Notes: generated by a model not told the origin, from the letters alone. Shown: positions 8,187 through 16,979, counted from the stretch's first letter. The stretch is 64,000 nt of DNA from DATBLQ01 sp036555325 (GCA_036555325.1 DATBLQ010000076.1:3343-67342), one strand, 5' to 3'. Program-made: numbers and translations.

Positions 8187-9137
8187 TCATCCGGTCCGCA
8201 GTCTCGGGTTCAGCACGACGGCCGCCAAATCAGCAATGAGATTTGCCATCACATAGACCAGCGCAGCAATCATCACGGTCGCTTCGATGACCGGCAGGTC
8301 CCGCAGTTGCAGAGAATCGACCAGCAAATTGCCGAACCCCGGATAACTGAACACCCTCTCCACGACGACGACACCGCCAACGAGATAGGCCAAATTCAGC
8401 GCAGTCACATTGAGCGTCGGCACAAGCGCATTTGGAAGCGCATGCCTCAGCAGCACTCTCCTGGCAGAAAGACCTTTGAGTTCGGCCATCTTTATATAAT
8501 CCGCATCCAATACCTCAATTAGGTTGTCGCGCAACATGCGAACTGCATAAACGGCCATTACGACAGCAAGGGTGATGGCAGGAAGCGTCATTGCTCGGAG
8601 GTAATCCAAGGCAGTGGAGCTGTCATCGACCAGTGACATCGCCGGAAGAAGGGGAACCAGAACGACGAACGTGAAAAGAAGAATCGTTGCCAGAAGGAAA
8701 TCTGGCATCGAAAGAAGTACCAGCGTTATGACCGATAAGACGTGGTCGACCGGGCGGTCGCGCCAGATCGCTTGCAGCAATGCGGGAATTATCGTGAGCG
8801 GGAGGTAAATTAGGAACGCGTAGGCTGACAACAGCACCGTATTGTAGATACGGGGGCCAAGGATTTCGGCCACCGGCCGGTAGCTGACAAGAGATTTTCC
8901 AAGGTCGCCGTGCAGCAAGTTCGCAAGCCAACCGACATAGCGCGTGATAGCCGGACGATAGAGACCAAGCTCGTTGCGCAACAGTTCGAGCGTCTCGGGC
9001 GTGGCGTCGCGTCCGAGGATTCGCGTGGCGACGTCGCCGGGAAGAATTTCCAGAATCAGAAAAACGATGGCGGACACCAGCAGCAAAGTGAACGCGGATA
9101 GCCCGATCCGAGCGATCGCCAGCTTCACGACGGGCAA
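8187..9137 (-). CDS. ABC transporter permease, DppB/OppB type
   Basis: 316 residues with six predicted membrane helices. The N-terminal helix, the ILPGDVATRILGRDATPE...LGL segment and the YVGWLANLLHGDLGKSL motif are typical of DppB-type subunits; the coupling loop is MAELKGLSARRVLLRHALPN. The reading starts at a TTG with GGAG eight bases upstream; a GTG three codons later (9128) is an alternative. It pairs with the DppC-type permease downstream. A strong hairpin separates it from the solute-binding-protein gene. Confidence 0.9.
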   Translation of the reverse strand: MPVVKLAIARIGLSAFTLLLVSAIVFLILEILPGDVATRILGRDATPETLELLRNELGLYRPAITRYVGWLANLLHGDLGKSLVSYRPVAEILGPRIYNTVLLSAYAFLIYLPLTIIPALLQAIWRDRPVDHVLSVITLVLLSMPDFLLATILLFTFVVLVPLLPAMSLVDDSSTALDYLRAMTLPAITLAVVMAVYAVRMLRDNLIEVLDADYIKMAELKGLSARRVLLRHALPNALVPTLNVTALNLAYLVGGVVVVERVFSYPGFGNLLVDSLQLRDLPVIEATVMIAALVYVMANLIADLAAVVLNPRLRTG

Positions 9138-9171
9138 GGATTATGCTCCATCTTGCTTCTGGGCCGGCGCC

Positions 9172-9201
9172 GCCTCGGGTGGCCCTGTGCACACCCGAGG
9201 C
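9172..9201 (-). promoter_or_regulatory. stem-loop between SBP and permease genes
   Basis: A perfect 10-bp inverted repeat, GCCTCGGGTG (9172-9181) and CACCCGAGGC (9192-9201), with a 10-base loop. It lies 11 bases after the solute-binding-protein stop codon. There is no T-run, so it is not an obvious terminator. Hairpins here in ABC operons are known to protect the upstream message and give more binding protein than permease; that role is inferred. Confidence 0.6.
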
Positions 9202-9211
9202 ACGCTGCTTT

Positions 9212-10738
9212 CTATTTGCAAACCAAGTCCTCGAAATTGAGGTTGAAGTTCTGGGCGCGTGGGGTGTACCCCTCGCAACCCTTACGCAGCGCCAGAACCT
9301 GATGAACGAACATCGGCAGGATAAGTCCACCTTCCTTGGCCAAGAGTTCGCCCGTCTGTTGAAACAGCTTCGTGCGCTCGGCATTGTCTACCGTCGTATT
9401 GGCCTTCAGCAACAACGCATCATAGTCAGGGCGCTCCCATCGCGTCTCTTTCCACTTCGCGTTCTGCGTATATGCCACCGCCAGGCCTTCCCCTGGGGGT
9501 CGCATAGACCACGCCGACGTCAATGCCGGTTTTTTCAACCACACATCGTCCCAATAGCTCTCAGCAGGCGTGACAATCACATTGATGTCGAAACCTGCAG
9601 GCTTCGCCATTTCAGCAAACACTTGCGCCATGCGCACCATGCCGGGTACGCCTTCACCGGTATAAAGGTCGAATTTCAAGCCATCCTTGTAGCCGGCCTC
9701 AGCAAGAAGCTTTTTCGCCAATTCGATGTCCTGCTTGGGCGGTTCCTTTGTATATGAAGCGGGACTGTTGATCGGCACTGGACTGTCGGCACCGACTTCA
9801 CCGAATCCCAAGAGGACAGTGTCGACCATCGCCTGGCGGTCGACCACAGCCTTCAGCGCCTGCCTTACCTTGATATCGTCGAAGGGCTTGGTATCAACCC
9901 ACATCGAAACAGTCATCGAGTTCGATGCGGCTGTTTCCAGCAATTGGACATTTGGGTCGTCCTTCAGTGACGGTATCACGGAGGGATCGACATTGAGCAT
10001 CAAGTCTACCTGCCCCGCCTTTATCGCGGAAACGCCGGCAACCGCCTCTTGCGCAACAGTAATCCGTAGACATTCGGCCTTCGGCTGGCCTGCGTTCCAA
10101 TAGTTAGGGTTCTTCCGCAGGATTCTGACCGGCGCGTTGGGAGTGAACTGCTCCTGCATGAAAGGACCGGTGCCATCGCCATGAAGCTGAAGCTTGTCGG
10201 CTGTTGCGCCCTCAGGAACGATATTGGTGAATTTGTTCGAGATGAGAACTGGAAGCTCCACCACCGGTTTCGGCGTAGTGAAGGTCACGGTTGTGGCATC
10301 GACAGCCTTGATCCCGTTTGGATCGAGAAACTCGAGCACCGCTCGGGCGCCTGAGCCGGTCTTCTCGTCAAGTAGTCGCTTAAAGGTGTAAACAACGTCG
10401 GCAGAGGAAAAGTCCTTGCCGCTATGAAACTTCACTCCCTCGCGCAGCTTGAATGTCCAAGTCAGCCCATCAGGGGAAACCGACCATTCAGTGGCAAGTT
10501 CCGGCGATACATTGAAATTGTCGTCAATGTCGACCAGCCGGTTGTAAACCGCAAAGGTGTGATAGGCATCATCGCCCGAGTACATGTCGGCCGGATCCAT
10601 TGACTGTTTTTCACCGCTCCATTCGTAGCCTAGGATCTTGACGCATTCATCGCCCGCGGCCGCAAGGCTCGGTGATGACATGCCCGCGAAGATCAAGCCG
10701 CAAGCGGCGGCCGTCCCCAGAGTTGTTGCAAGTCTCAT
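9212..10738 (-). CDS. periplasmic solute-binding protein, family 5 (DppA/OppA-like)
   Basis: 508 residues from MRLATTLGTA, chosen because an AGGGAGAGAG ribosome-binding site lies just upstream and a signal peptide (cleavage after SLAAA) begins there. The mature protein has the family-5 landmarks: early DPADMYSGDDAYHTFAVYNRLVDID, TWTFKLREGVKFHSGKDFSSADVVYTFKRL, and RQALKAVVDRQAMVDTVLLGFGEVG. It captures the substrate in the periplasm and delivers it to the DppB/DppC permease. It is first in the island's ABC operon. Peptides, opines, nickel chelates and oligosaccharide derivatives are all known ligands in this family; the ligand here is not predictable. Confidence 0.92.
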   Translation of the reverse strand: MRLATTLGTAAACGLIFAGMSSPSLAAAGDECVKILGYEWSGEKQSMDPADMYSGDDAYHTFAVYNRLVDIDDNFNVSPELATEWSVSPDGLTWTFKLREGVKFHSGKDFSSADVVYTFKRLLDEKTGSGARAVLEFLDPNGIKAVDATTVTFTTPKPVVELPVLISNKFTNIVPEGATADKLQLHGDGTGPFMQEQFTPNAPVRILRKNPNYWNAGQPKAECLRITVAQEAVAGVSAIKAGQVDLMLNVDPSVIPSLKDDPNVQLLETAASNSMTVSMWVDTKPFDDIKVRQALKAVVDRQAMVDTVLLGFGEVGADSPVPINSPASYTKEPPKQDIELAKKLLAEAGYKDGLKFDLYTGEGVPGMVRMAQVFAEMAKPAGFDINVIVTPAESYWDDVWLKKPALTSAWSMRPPGEGLAVAYTQNAKWKETRWERPDYDALLLKANTTVDNAERTKLFQQTGELLAKEGGLILPMFVHQVLALRKGCEGYTPRAQNFNLNFEDLVCK

Positions 10739-10880
10739 GTCTCTCTCCCTATCGCTTCCAATGTTTTTCAGGGGCCGGTGTCTCAAAGCCCCATTTTCAA
10801 CCATTCTGACTGGAATTCTTAGAAGCAGAACAGCAAGCTAGTCAGAGTATCTTTGGCAAGTCAAGAAAGGGGAGCGTTCA

Positions 10881-12026
10881 ATGGAAGGGTTGCGGCTGCG
10901 CGGGATTACGTGGGAGCACCGGCGGGCGATCGATCCTCTGGTTAGGACCCTCGGGCTGTTTGGCTCGCAGCACCCTACCATCGAAGTGGAATGGACATGC
11001 CGTCCATTGAGCGGTTTCGAATTTACTTCGGTCGCGGAACTCGCGAAGGTCTACGACCTGATCATCCTAGACCATCCCTTTGCAGGCGCCATCGCTGAGA
11101 GCTCGTGCCTGATACCGCTCGATGATATCATCGGGGCTGACCAACAAGACGCTTTCGTCGGCTCCTCGTTGGAGTCCTATCGTTACGCCGGTCGCCTCTG
11201 GGCAATTCCGGTCGATGCCGCCTGCCAAGTCGCCGTTTCCCGTCCGGATCTCATGGCGAAATTGGACCGGCAGGCGCCCACCGGCTGGGACCAGGTGCTC
11301 GAACTTGGCCAAAAGGCGACGCGATCGGGGCAGCAACTGGCGATTGGGCTGCGCGGAGTTCACAGCTTGATGACTTTTCTAACGCTCTGCGCCAATCTTG
11401 GATCAACTTGCAGCCTCGACCCCCACCAGGCTTTTGCAGATCCCGTTGTGGCCCGGCGTGCCCTCGCTCTGATGCGCGAGCTTGTCTCCCTTTGCCCTAG
11501 AGAATGTCTTGATTGGGACAGCATAGGACTGCACGAGGCAATGGTTGCGCGCGACGACTTGGCGTTTTGTCCCGCTGTCTATGGTTACGCACCCTATGCG
11601 GAGCAGGATGTCCGCCACCCCTTGCGCTTCCATAATTTTCCTGGACCGGCCGGCCATCATGGGTCGACCCTCGGGGGAACCGGTTTAGGGATATCTGCCA
11701 AGTCAAAATACCCCGAGGCGGCGAAGGCGTATGCTCGATTCGCCGCTTCACGGAAGGCGCAGTTCGCCTTTGCGCGCCATCATGGCCAGCCTGCGATGCG
11801 AGAGGTGTGGGACGACAGCGACATCAACAGCTTGTATGGCAACTGCTACTTTGCCACGCGTTCGACAATCGAGCAAAGTTGGATCAGGCCGCGCTATAAC
11901 GGTTACATTCGTTTCCAGGAAAAGGCAGGCAGTCTGGTTGAAACTCATTTACGCGGATCGCTTTCGGAGAAACTTTTGCTCGATAAACTGCAGCGGCTTC
12001 ATGCGAAGGGTATCAAGTCAAAATGA
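10881..12026 (+). CDS. solute-binding-protein-like protein without a signal peptide
   Basis: 381 residues. The sequence resembles family-1 extracellular solute-binding proteins (YDLIILDHPFAGAIAES, RLWAIPVDAACQVAVSRPDLM, LGGTGLGISAKSKYPEAAKAYARFAAS), but the N-terminus MEGLRLRGITWEHRRAIDPLV has no signal peptide. A good GGGGAG lies seven bases before the ATG, so the missing signal is not an annotation artefact. Rhizobia carry a small family beginning RGITWDHPRG..PL that also lacks a signal. A cytosolic binding or sensing role is likely, but inferred. The stop overlaps the next start (ATGA), coupling it to the second enolase-superfamily gene. It diverges from the ABC operon. Confidence 0.75.
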   Translation: MEGLRLRGITWEHRRAIDPLVRTLGLFGSQHPTIEVEWTCRPLSGFEFTSVAELAKVYDLIILDHPFAGAIAESSCLIPLDDIIGADQQDAFVGSSLESYRYAGRLWAIPVDAACQVAVSRPDLMAKLDRQAPTGWDQVLELGQKATRSGQQLAIGLRGVHSLMTFLTLCANLGSTCSLDPHQAFADPVVARRALALMRELVSLCPRECLDWDSIGLHEAMVARDDLAFCPAVYGYAPYAEQDVRHPLRFHNFPGPAGHHGSTLGGTGLGISAKSKYPEAAKAYARFAASRKAQFAFARHHGQPAMREVWDDSDINSLYGNCYFATRSTIEQSWIRPRYNGYIRFQEKAGSLVETHLRGSLSEKLLLDKLQRLHAKGIKSK

Positions 12027-13153
12027 AAATTACCGACATCGACGTCATCGAATTACGAGTCCCTGGCTGGAAAGGCGACACCTTTGACGGTTCGTACGAC
12101 AATTGCCTGGTGATCGTGCACACCGACGAAAACCTCAGCGGCATCGCAGAAGTCGACAGCGTGCCGTCAGTGATCCGTGCGATCATCGAGGCTCCCCGTT
12201 CACACACTCATGCCATGGGACTGAAAGAAGCCATCGTTGGCCAAGATCCAAGCGATGTCGAGGGGTTGTGGGAACGGATGTATGACTTGACGAGCTACTA
12301 TGGGCGTCGCGGCGCAGTCATCCATGCGATCAGCGCCGTCGATATCGCCTTGTGGGATATTCGAGGAAAAATCCTGGGAAAGCCGCTTTGCGACGTCCTC
12401 GGAACGAGACGGCGCCAGCGCGTCTTGGCTTATGGGACGGTGTATCCGCTGGGCGAAACTCCCGATGAAGTGCGAACCACAATCGACCGTGGGCTGAAGC
12501 TCGGGCTGAAAGCGATCAAGATTGTGGCTGATCCCTTCTGGCGGAATGATATCGCCAAGACCAAGTCACTTATTCGGGCGGCGCGCGAACATGTCGGCCC
12601 GGAAATAATGCTGATGGTCGATGCCGCAACTGCGTGGGCAACCGTGGAAGATGGCCTGCCCCTCATGCCCATATTTCGCGACTATGGTTTTCAGTGGGTC
12701 GAGGCACCGCTGCCGATAGACGATCTGAAGGGGCATGCGAGGCTGCAAGGCCACGGCGTTGCAATCGGCGGCGGCGATCTTGGGATGACCACCCGGTATG
12801 AGTATGAGCAGCTGTTCGATATTGGCCATGTCGACATAGCGCAACCGGACGTGACCATGGCAGGAGGCCTCACAGAATTGTTGCGGATCGCTGAAGTCGC
12901 GCGGGCACGCGGCAAGCGCGTCGTTACGCACGGATACAAATCGAACATAACAATTGCAGCGAATCTCGGCTTCCTCGCACAACACTGGGACGATGAGCCC
13001 TTGGAGTATTCGACCAGCTCCTCACCTCTTCGCTGGCATCTTACCAACGAAAGCTTCGATATCGACGTCGATGGAAAGGTCGACATCCCGGTGTTGCCAG
13101 GCCTCGGTGTCAGTCTGAACATGGATACAGTGCACAAGTATCGCGTCGGCTAA
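12023..13153 (+). CDS. enolase-superfamily (mandelate racemase/muconate lactonizing type) enzyme, copy 2
   Basis: 376 residues, translationally coupled to the preceding gene. Metal ligands D200 and E227 are standard; the third position is D252 (AIGGGD) where the other two copies have Glu. The D276/H303 dyad (AQPD, VVTH) is present. The Lys motif reads K166-I-V, so the second basic residue is missing. The active site is clearly different from copies 1 and 3, suggesting a different step or substrate. It converges with, and overlaps by four bases, copy 3 on the other strand. Confidence 0.85.
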   Translation: MKITDIDVIELRVPGWKGDTFDGSYDNCLVIVHTDENLSGIAEVDSVPSVIRAIIEAPRSHTHAMGLKEAIVGQDPSDVEGLWERMYDLTSYYGRRGAVIHAISAVDIALWDIRGKILGKPLCDVLGTRRRQRVLAYGTVYPLGETPDEVRTTIDRGLKLGLKAIKIVADPFWRNDIAKTKSLIRAAREHVGPEIMLMVDAATAWATVEDGLPLMPIFRDYGFQWVEAPLPIDDLKGHARLQGHGVAIGGGDLGMTTRYEYEQLFDIGHVDIAQPDVTMAGGLTELLRIAEVARARGKRVVTHGYKSNITIAANLGFLAQHWDDEPLEYSTSSSPLRWHLTNESFDIDVDGKVDIPVLPGLGVSLNMDTVHKYRVG

Positions 13154-14316
13154 GTCCGGTCGACACGCAGCCGCTCGACAAGCTCATCGTTGAGATCAAT
13201 TCCGAGCCCCGGCCGGTCCGGAAGTGCGATGTAACCATCGATCAGTTCCGGTTCGGGGAATACCAACTCGCGCCGCAGCAGACTTTTGAATACCTGCGGG
13301 GATACGTATTCAAAGAGAGGCGCCGTCGCACAGGCAGCCTGAAAGTGGCGGCCCACCGCAGACGTGATTCCCGTTTTCCAACCATGCGGCACGACTTCCG
13401 CACCATGATATTCACAAAGATCGCTGATCCGCCTGATTTCGGTGAAGCCGCCAGCACGACCGATATTCGGTTGAACAACGTCAACCCGTGCTCGGGTCAG
13501 CCATTCGAGGATTTCCCAGCGCGTGGCAGCCGCTTCTGCGCCGCCGATGCGGATCTTGCTTCTCTCGGCGAGACGTGCATGACCGGCAAGGTCGTCATGC
13601 TGTAACGTGGCCTCGGCGAAAAACACGGCACAGTCTTCGATCCGGTCGAGTACGAAAAGCGCATCGTGCCAGTTTTTCCAGCGATACCCGAAATCCACCG
13701 CCATCTGAATTTCCTCGCCTAGCATCTTACGTCCGCGGCGGATGAGACCCACAAGTTCCTGATCGGTGACAAGGTCGTAGAATAGGACTTCCATCTTGAC
13801 TGCCCGGAACCCGCAAGCGAGTGCAGTATCAAATTGCCGCCCGATCTCGTGCATGAGTTTCTCTACACTGCGGCCGTGGGCCAAGCCGGGATAGATCGTG
13901 CAGTAGGGACGAAGTTTTTCGCGACGTGCACCGCCCAGAAGCTTGTATGCCGGGACGCCAAGCTGTTTCCCCGCAAGATCGTACAGCGCAATATCGATCG
14001 CGGACATTGCATGAATGCCCAGCCCACGACGTCCCGGCCAAAACGTCCCCTGATAGAGTTTCTCCCACAATGCCGGCGCTTCAAGGGGATCTCCACCAAC
14101 TAGAATCTCCGAAACGTTTCGGTTCCACAAATGAGCCGTGGGCATTTCTAGAAAACTCTTCACTACTTGCGGCGGAGCATCCGTCTCGCCAATGCCAAAC
14201 CGTCCTTCGTCATCAAAGATTTTTGCAATCACCGTCTCGGTCGTTCCGTCCAGATCCGTGGCGGAGGAATCGGGCGACACCACGGGGATGATTTCGAGCT
14301 TGGCGATTTTCGACAT
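13150..14316 (-). CDS. enolase-superfamily (mandelate racemase/muconate lactonizing type) protein, copy 3, dyad Asp replaced by Asn
   Basis: 388 residues. Metal ligands D208, E235 and E261 (RIGGAE) are present, as is H311 (VVPHGWKTG). The Asp that normally pairs with this His is N284 (VQPN-IGRAGG), at the usual 27-residue distance. The Lys motif is K174-M-E176. With Asn in the dyad the His may work differently or the reaction may rely on Lys174. It is the third gene of a minus-strand operon with an SDR and a VOC protein, with a gap of only 6 bases to the VOC gene. Confidence 0.85.
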   Translation of the reverse strand: MSKIAKLEIIPVVSPDSSATDLDGTTETVIAKIFDDEGRFGIGETDAPPQVVKSFLEMPTAHLWNRNVSEILVGGDPLEAPALWEKLYQGTFWPGRRGLGIHAMSAIDIALYDLAGKQLGVPAYKLLGGARREKLRPYCTIYPGLAHGRSVEKLMHEIGRQFDTALACGFRAVKMEVLFYDLVTDQELVGLIRRGRKMLGEEIQMAVDFGYRWKNWHDALFVLDRIEDCAVFFAEATLQHDDLAGHARLAERSKIRIGGAEAAATRWEILEWLTRARVDVVQPNIGRAGGFTEIRRISDLCEYHGAEVVPHGWKTGITSAVGRHFQAACATAPLFEYVSPQVFKSLLRRELVFPEPELIDGYIALPDRPGLGIDLNDELVERLRVDRT

Positions 14317-14322
14317 GGCTAA

Positions 14323-14760
14323 TCAGCTCGAGCGCATCTGCAGCAATTCAATAATGATTCCGTTGGGATCACGAATGTAAGCGGCCTTGCACCCCTGCAC
14401 TGGTCCGGTATCGATCTCAGTTACTTGCCCCTGTGACGTTGCTCCTGCGGCCAAAAGCTCGTGCCAGGTTCGGTCAATGTCATCCACCTCGAGGCAGACA
14501 TGCGCCGCTCCGACCGTTGCAGGCGAAGGAGCTTCTCCTTGAATGGCTCCCGCGAGATATTGGATGAATTCGATGTGATGCCCATGACCATAGAGATGTG
14601 CCACGAGGAGCGATGCATCGCGGACACCGGTAACGCCCTCCTGCCACTGACCGTGACGCGGCGAAACGGAACCCTCGAAGCCCAGATGCTTCGACCAGAA
14701 AAGCACGGATTTGTGGATGTCCTCAACCGTGAAGCTTGTGTGGTTCCATCCAACTATCAT
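14323..14760 (-). CDS. VOC (glyoxalase/dioxygenase-fold) protein
   Basis: 145 residues built from two beta-alpha-beta-beta-beta modules. Likely metal ligands are visible: H7 (WNHTSF), E in HHIEFIQY, H in AAHVCLEVDD, and E in IIIELLQ near the end. Such proteins isomerise, epimerise or cleave small acids and thiol adducts. Its place between an SDR and an enolase-superfamily gene, 12 and 6 bases apart, suggests a step in the same pathway, perhaps an epimerase or lactone-opening step; this is inference. Confidence 0.85.
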   Translation of the reverse strand: MIVGWNHTSFTVEDIHKSVLFWSKHLGFEGSVSPRHGQWQEGVTGVRDASLLVAHLYGHGHHIEFIQYLAGAIQGEAPSPATVGAAHVCLEVDDIDRTWHELLAAGATSQGQVTEIDTGPVQGCKAAYIRDPNGIIIELLQMRSS

Positions 14761-14772
14761 GGGCGAGCGCTC

Positions 14773-15537
14773 CTATATGAAGCCGTAAGCGGTCCAGCCG
14801 CCGTTCACTTCCAGTGTATGGCCGGTGACATAGGATGCACGCTGAGGGTCAAGCAAGAACGCTATGCCTTCGGCAATTTCCTCTTCCGTGCCGAAACGGC
14901 CCATCGGCGTTCGCCGGTTCACTGCCGCCGCATCGACACCCCCTTGTGCGACGAATACTTTTGTCGCGGCTGTACTGATGTAACCAGGCGCAATTGCATT
15001 GACCCGGACGCCACGCTCTGCCCACTCGACCGCCTGTACCTTGGTCAGGCTGAGGAGCGCGCTTTTAGAAACGCAGTACGGGCCTCTATCTGGCGCCGCG
15101 ACCTGACCCAGAACCGACGACACATTAACGATAGCGCTCCCACGTTGCATATGGCGCACCGCAATGTTTGAAGCAGAGATGGCGGAGAACAGATTTATCT
15201 CAAATACCCGCATCCATCTCTCAAGGCTGAGTTCCAGCAGTGGCGCGTGGTCCCAGATTCCGACGTTGTTGACCAGATCGTCGATGCCGCCCCAGTTCTC
15301 GATCATTCTGCCCACGGCTGCCTCCGTAACCTTAGGATCGGCGACATCGCCTTCATGAAAAAACGATCTGTCGTCAGCTATCTGCTGGACGGTTTGCCCT
15401 GCTGCTGGTCCATCGATGTCCAGAATCGCAACGCGCCATCCATTGCCAGCCAGTTTTAGCGCTGTCGCCCGCCCAATTCCGCTACCCCCACCGGTGATCA
15501 GGGCACGTCGCTCGGCGACCTCTCTGATATGGTCCAT
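14773..15537 (-). CDS. short-chain dehydrogenase/reductase
   Basis: 254 residues starting MDHIREVAERRALITGG; a GGAAGGGC site sits before this ATG, and the longer open frame upstream is not protein-like. Classical SDR motifs are all present: TGGGSGIG cofactor loop, an acidic D after the second strand (ILDID, suggesting NAD+ preference), NNVG, catalytic S in NVSS, Y-x3-K (YCVSK) and a C-terminal GHTLEVNGGWT. It probably oxidises a hydroxyl of the imported compound. First gene of the SDR-VOC-enolase-superfamily operon. Confidence 0.92.
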   Translation of the reverse strand: MDHIREVAERRALITGGGSGIGRATALKLAGNGWRVAILDIDGPAAGQTVQQIADDRSFFHEGDVADPKVTEAAVGRMIENWGGIDDLVNNVGIWDHAPLLELSLERWMRVFEINLFSAISASNIAVRHMQRGSAIVNVSSVLGQVAAPDRGPYCVSKSALLSLTKVQAVEWAERGVRVNAIAPGYISTAATKVFVAQGGVDAAAVNRRTPMGRFGTEEEIAEGIAFLLDPQRASYVTGHTLEVNGGWTAYGFI

Positions 15538-15628
15538 CGGATAGCCCTTCCATGGCCGGTTAGCCGTCAATTGCCCTGCCCCGCTCCTTTTGGCGTATAC
15601 TGCCGGGTCGAACGTAGCAGGTGAGTTG

Positions 15629-16243
15629 ATGGCCAGGTATATGCTTGCGATCTTGGTGCTCTTGGCAATGACATTCTCGGCTAATGCAGCCGAAGCTCCA
15701 ATTGGTACCGTCAAGCGAGTACAGGCACAAGTCGACGCCCTTCGCGCCGCCGCTGTGCTGCCACTGGTTGTCGCCTCAGATCTGCAAGCAGATGACATCC
15801 TGCGGTCGGGAGAGAATGCTCGACTGGAAGCGGAGCTGGTTGACGGAACCAAGTTAACTCTGGGCGCAACGGCCGAATTGAAACTTGACAGCTATGTCTA
15901 TGATCCGGATCATGCCGCGCGCAATCGCCTTGTTGCCAAGATCCAGGGCGCGTTTCTGTATATCGGCGGCAAGGTCGAAGCGCCCGGCGGTGAGGTGAAA
16001 ATAATTACGGCAAACGCCGTCATGGGGGTGCGGGGCACAACCTTCTGGGGCGGACCGATCGATAACGCTTATGGCGTGCTCGCACTTGCGGGCGTCGTGA
16101 CGGTCACGACAAACGGCGGCAGCGTAACATTGACGAATGGGCAAGGCACGATAATCCACGACGCCGTAGCACCTCCTGAGCAACCCATAGTGTGGCCAGA
16201 TGCAAAGAGAGAGCGGGCCTTTGCGACGATCGCATTCCAGTAA
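15629..16243 (+). CDS. exported FecR-domain protein
   Basis: 204 residues from MARYMLAILVLLAM, preceded by AGGTGAG. A signal peptide (cleavage after ANA) leads into a FecR domain: IGTVKRVQAQVDA, DDILRSGENARLEAELVDGTKLTLG, and the hallmark ITANAVMGVRGTTFWGG. FecR domains are periplasmic signalling or scaffold modules. This one lacks the N-terminal cytosolic helix and membrane segment of true sigma regulators, and no sigma factor or TonB receptor lies nearby, so it is probably a free periplasmic protein of unknown role. Divergent from the SDR operon. Confidence 0.85.
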   Translation: MARYMLAILVLLAMTFSANAAEAPIGTVKRVQAQVDALRAAAVLPLVVASDLQADDILRSGENARLEAELVDGTKLTLGATAELKLDSYVYDPDHAARNRLVAKIQGAFLYIGGKVEAPGGEVKIITANAVMGVRGTTFWGGPIDNAYGVLALAGVVTVTTNGGSVTLTNGQGTIIHDAVAPPEQPIVWPDAKRERAFATIAFQ

Positions 16244-16351
16244 CTTATCTTGAGCTTGGCCGATCTTCAGGCAGCTTCCATTCCATCCGATCATGATGTA
16301 TGGAGCGAGAGGGGAACGTCTTTTTTGTACCAAGAAAAGTCGGAGGAGCCA

Positions 16352-16960
16352 GTGAATAAGGCGGTAAGCATTGCGTTTAGCAGCATGCTCTTAGGCGCCG
16401 TAGCATCGGGCCTGGTGATTGGTTCGGGCTCGGCCCAATCGGAGGAGCCGTTTAAAGCCGATCTCGATAAGCTTCGAGAGTCACTCACCAAATACCAGGA
16501 TGTTTATACTGCCGTGCGCGAGGGCTATTTCTCGACGGTCGGCTGCGTTTACTACAACGGCGAGAAAATGGAAGGGCATATGGAGTACCCAAAGGGCGCG
16601 ATGGGTATCCACTTCATCAACACGGCGCTGATCGGTCCAACGCCCGACCCAATGCGGCCCCCTATTCTAATCTATGAACCGAGCGGAAAAGAACTGCGCC
16701 TGGTTGCGGTCGAATGGTTCGTACCGCTGGCTACCGGCGTGAAAAAGCGTCCGGAGCTTTTTGGCCAGCAGTTCCAGGGTCCGATGGAGGGGCATGTGCC
16801 GCTCCTGCCGTTAGACTTTACCCATTGGGATTTGCACGCCTGGCTGTTCAAGGAGAACCCTCTCGGAGTCTTTGCCCCAACCAATCCGGACGTTAAGTGC
16901 GATGGCTACGACTTCTCTTTGCTGGAGCATCCTACGAAGCTGGTTCCAGAGCCTCAATAA
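16352..16960 (+). CDS. conserved exported protein of unknown function
   Basis: 202 residues from a GTG preceded by CGGAGGAG; the longer upstream frame has no signal peptide, while this start gives one (VNKAVSIAFSSMLLGAVASG..GSAQS). The mature part contains a conserved-looking core with GCVYYNGEKMEGHMEYPKG, HFINTALIGP, EPSGKELRLVAVEWFVP and DLHAWLFKENPLGVFAPTNP. I have a memory of similar uncharacterised periplasmic proteins in rhizobia but no function. The several His, Asp and Glu near the core could bind metal. It follows the FecR gene in the same direction. Confidence 0.75.
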   Translation: MNKAVSIAFSSMLLGAVASGLVIGSGSAQSEEPFKADLDKLRESLTKYQDVYTAVREGYFSTVGCVYYNGEKMEGHMEYPKGAMGIHFINTALIGPTPDPMRPPILIYEPSGKELRLVAVEWFVPLATGVKKRPELFGQQFQGPMEGHVPLLPLDFTHWDLHAWLFKENPLGVFAPTNPDVKCDGYDFSLLEHPTKLVPEPQ

Positions 16961-16979
16961 TCGCCGCCACCACGCGCCA

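Noticed and set aside
15538..15852. Long N-terminal extension of the SDR
   Set aside because: The extension is Ser/Ala-rich without structure and overlaps the FecR gene; the start at 15537 has a good ribosome-binding site and the usual SDR N-terminus.
15629..16243. FecR protein as an anti-sigma regulator
   Set aside because: It has a cleavable signal peptide, no cytosolic domain or membrane helix, and no sigma factor gene is nearby.
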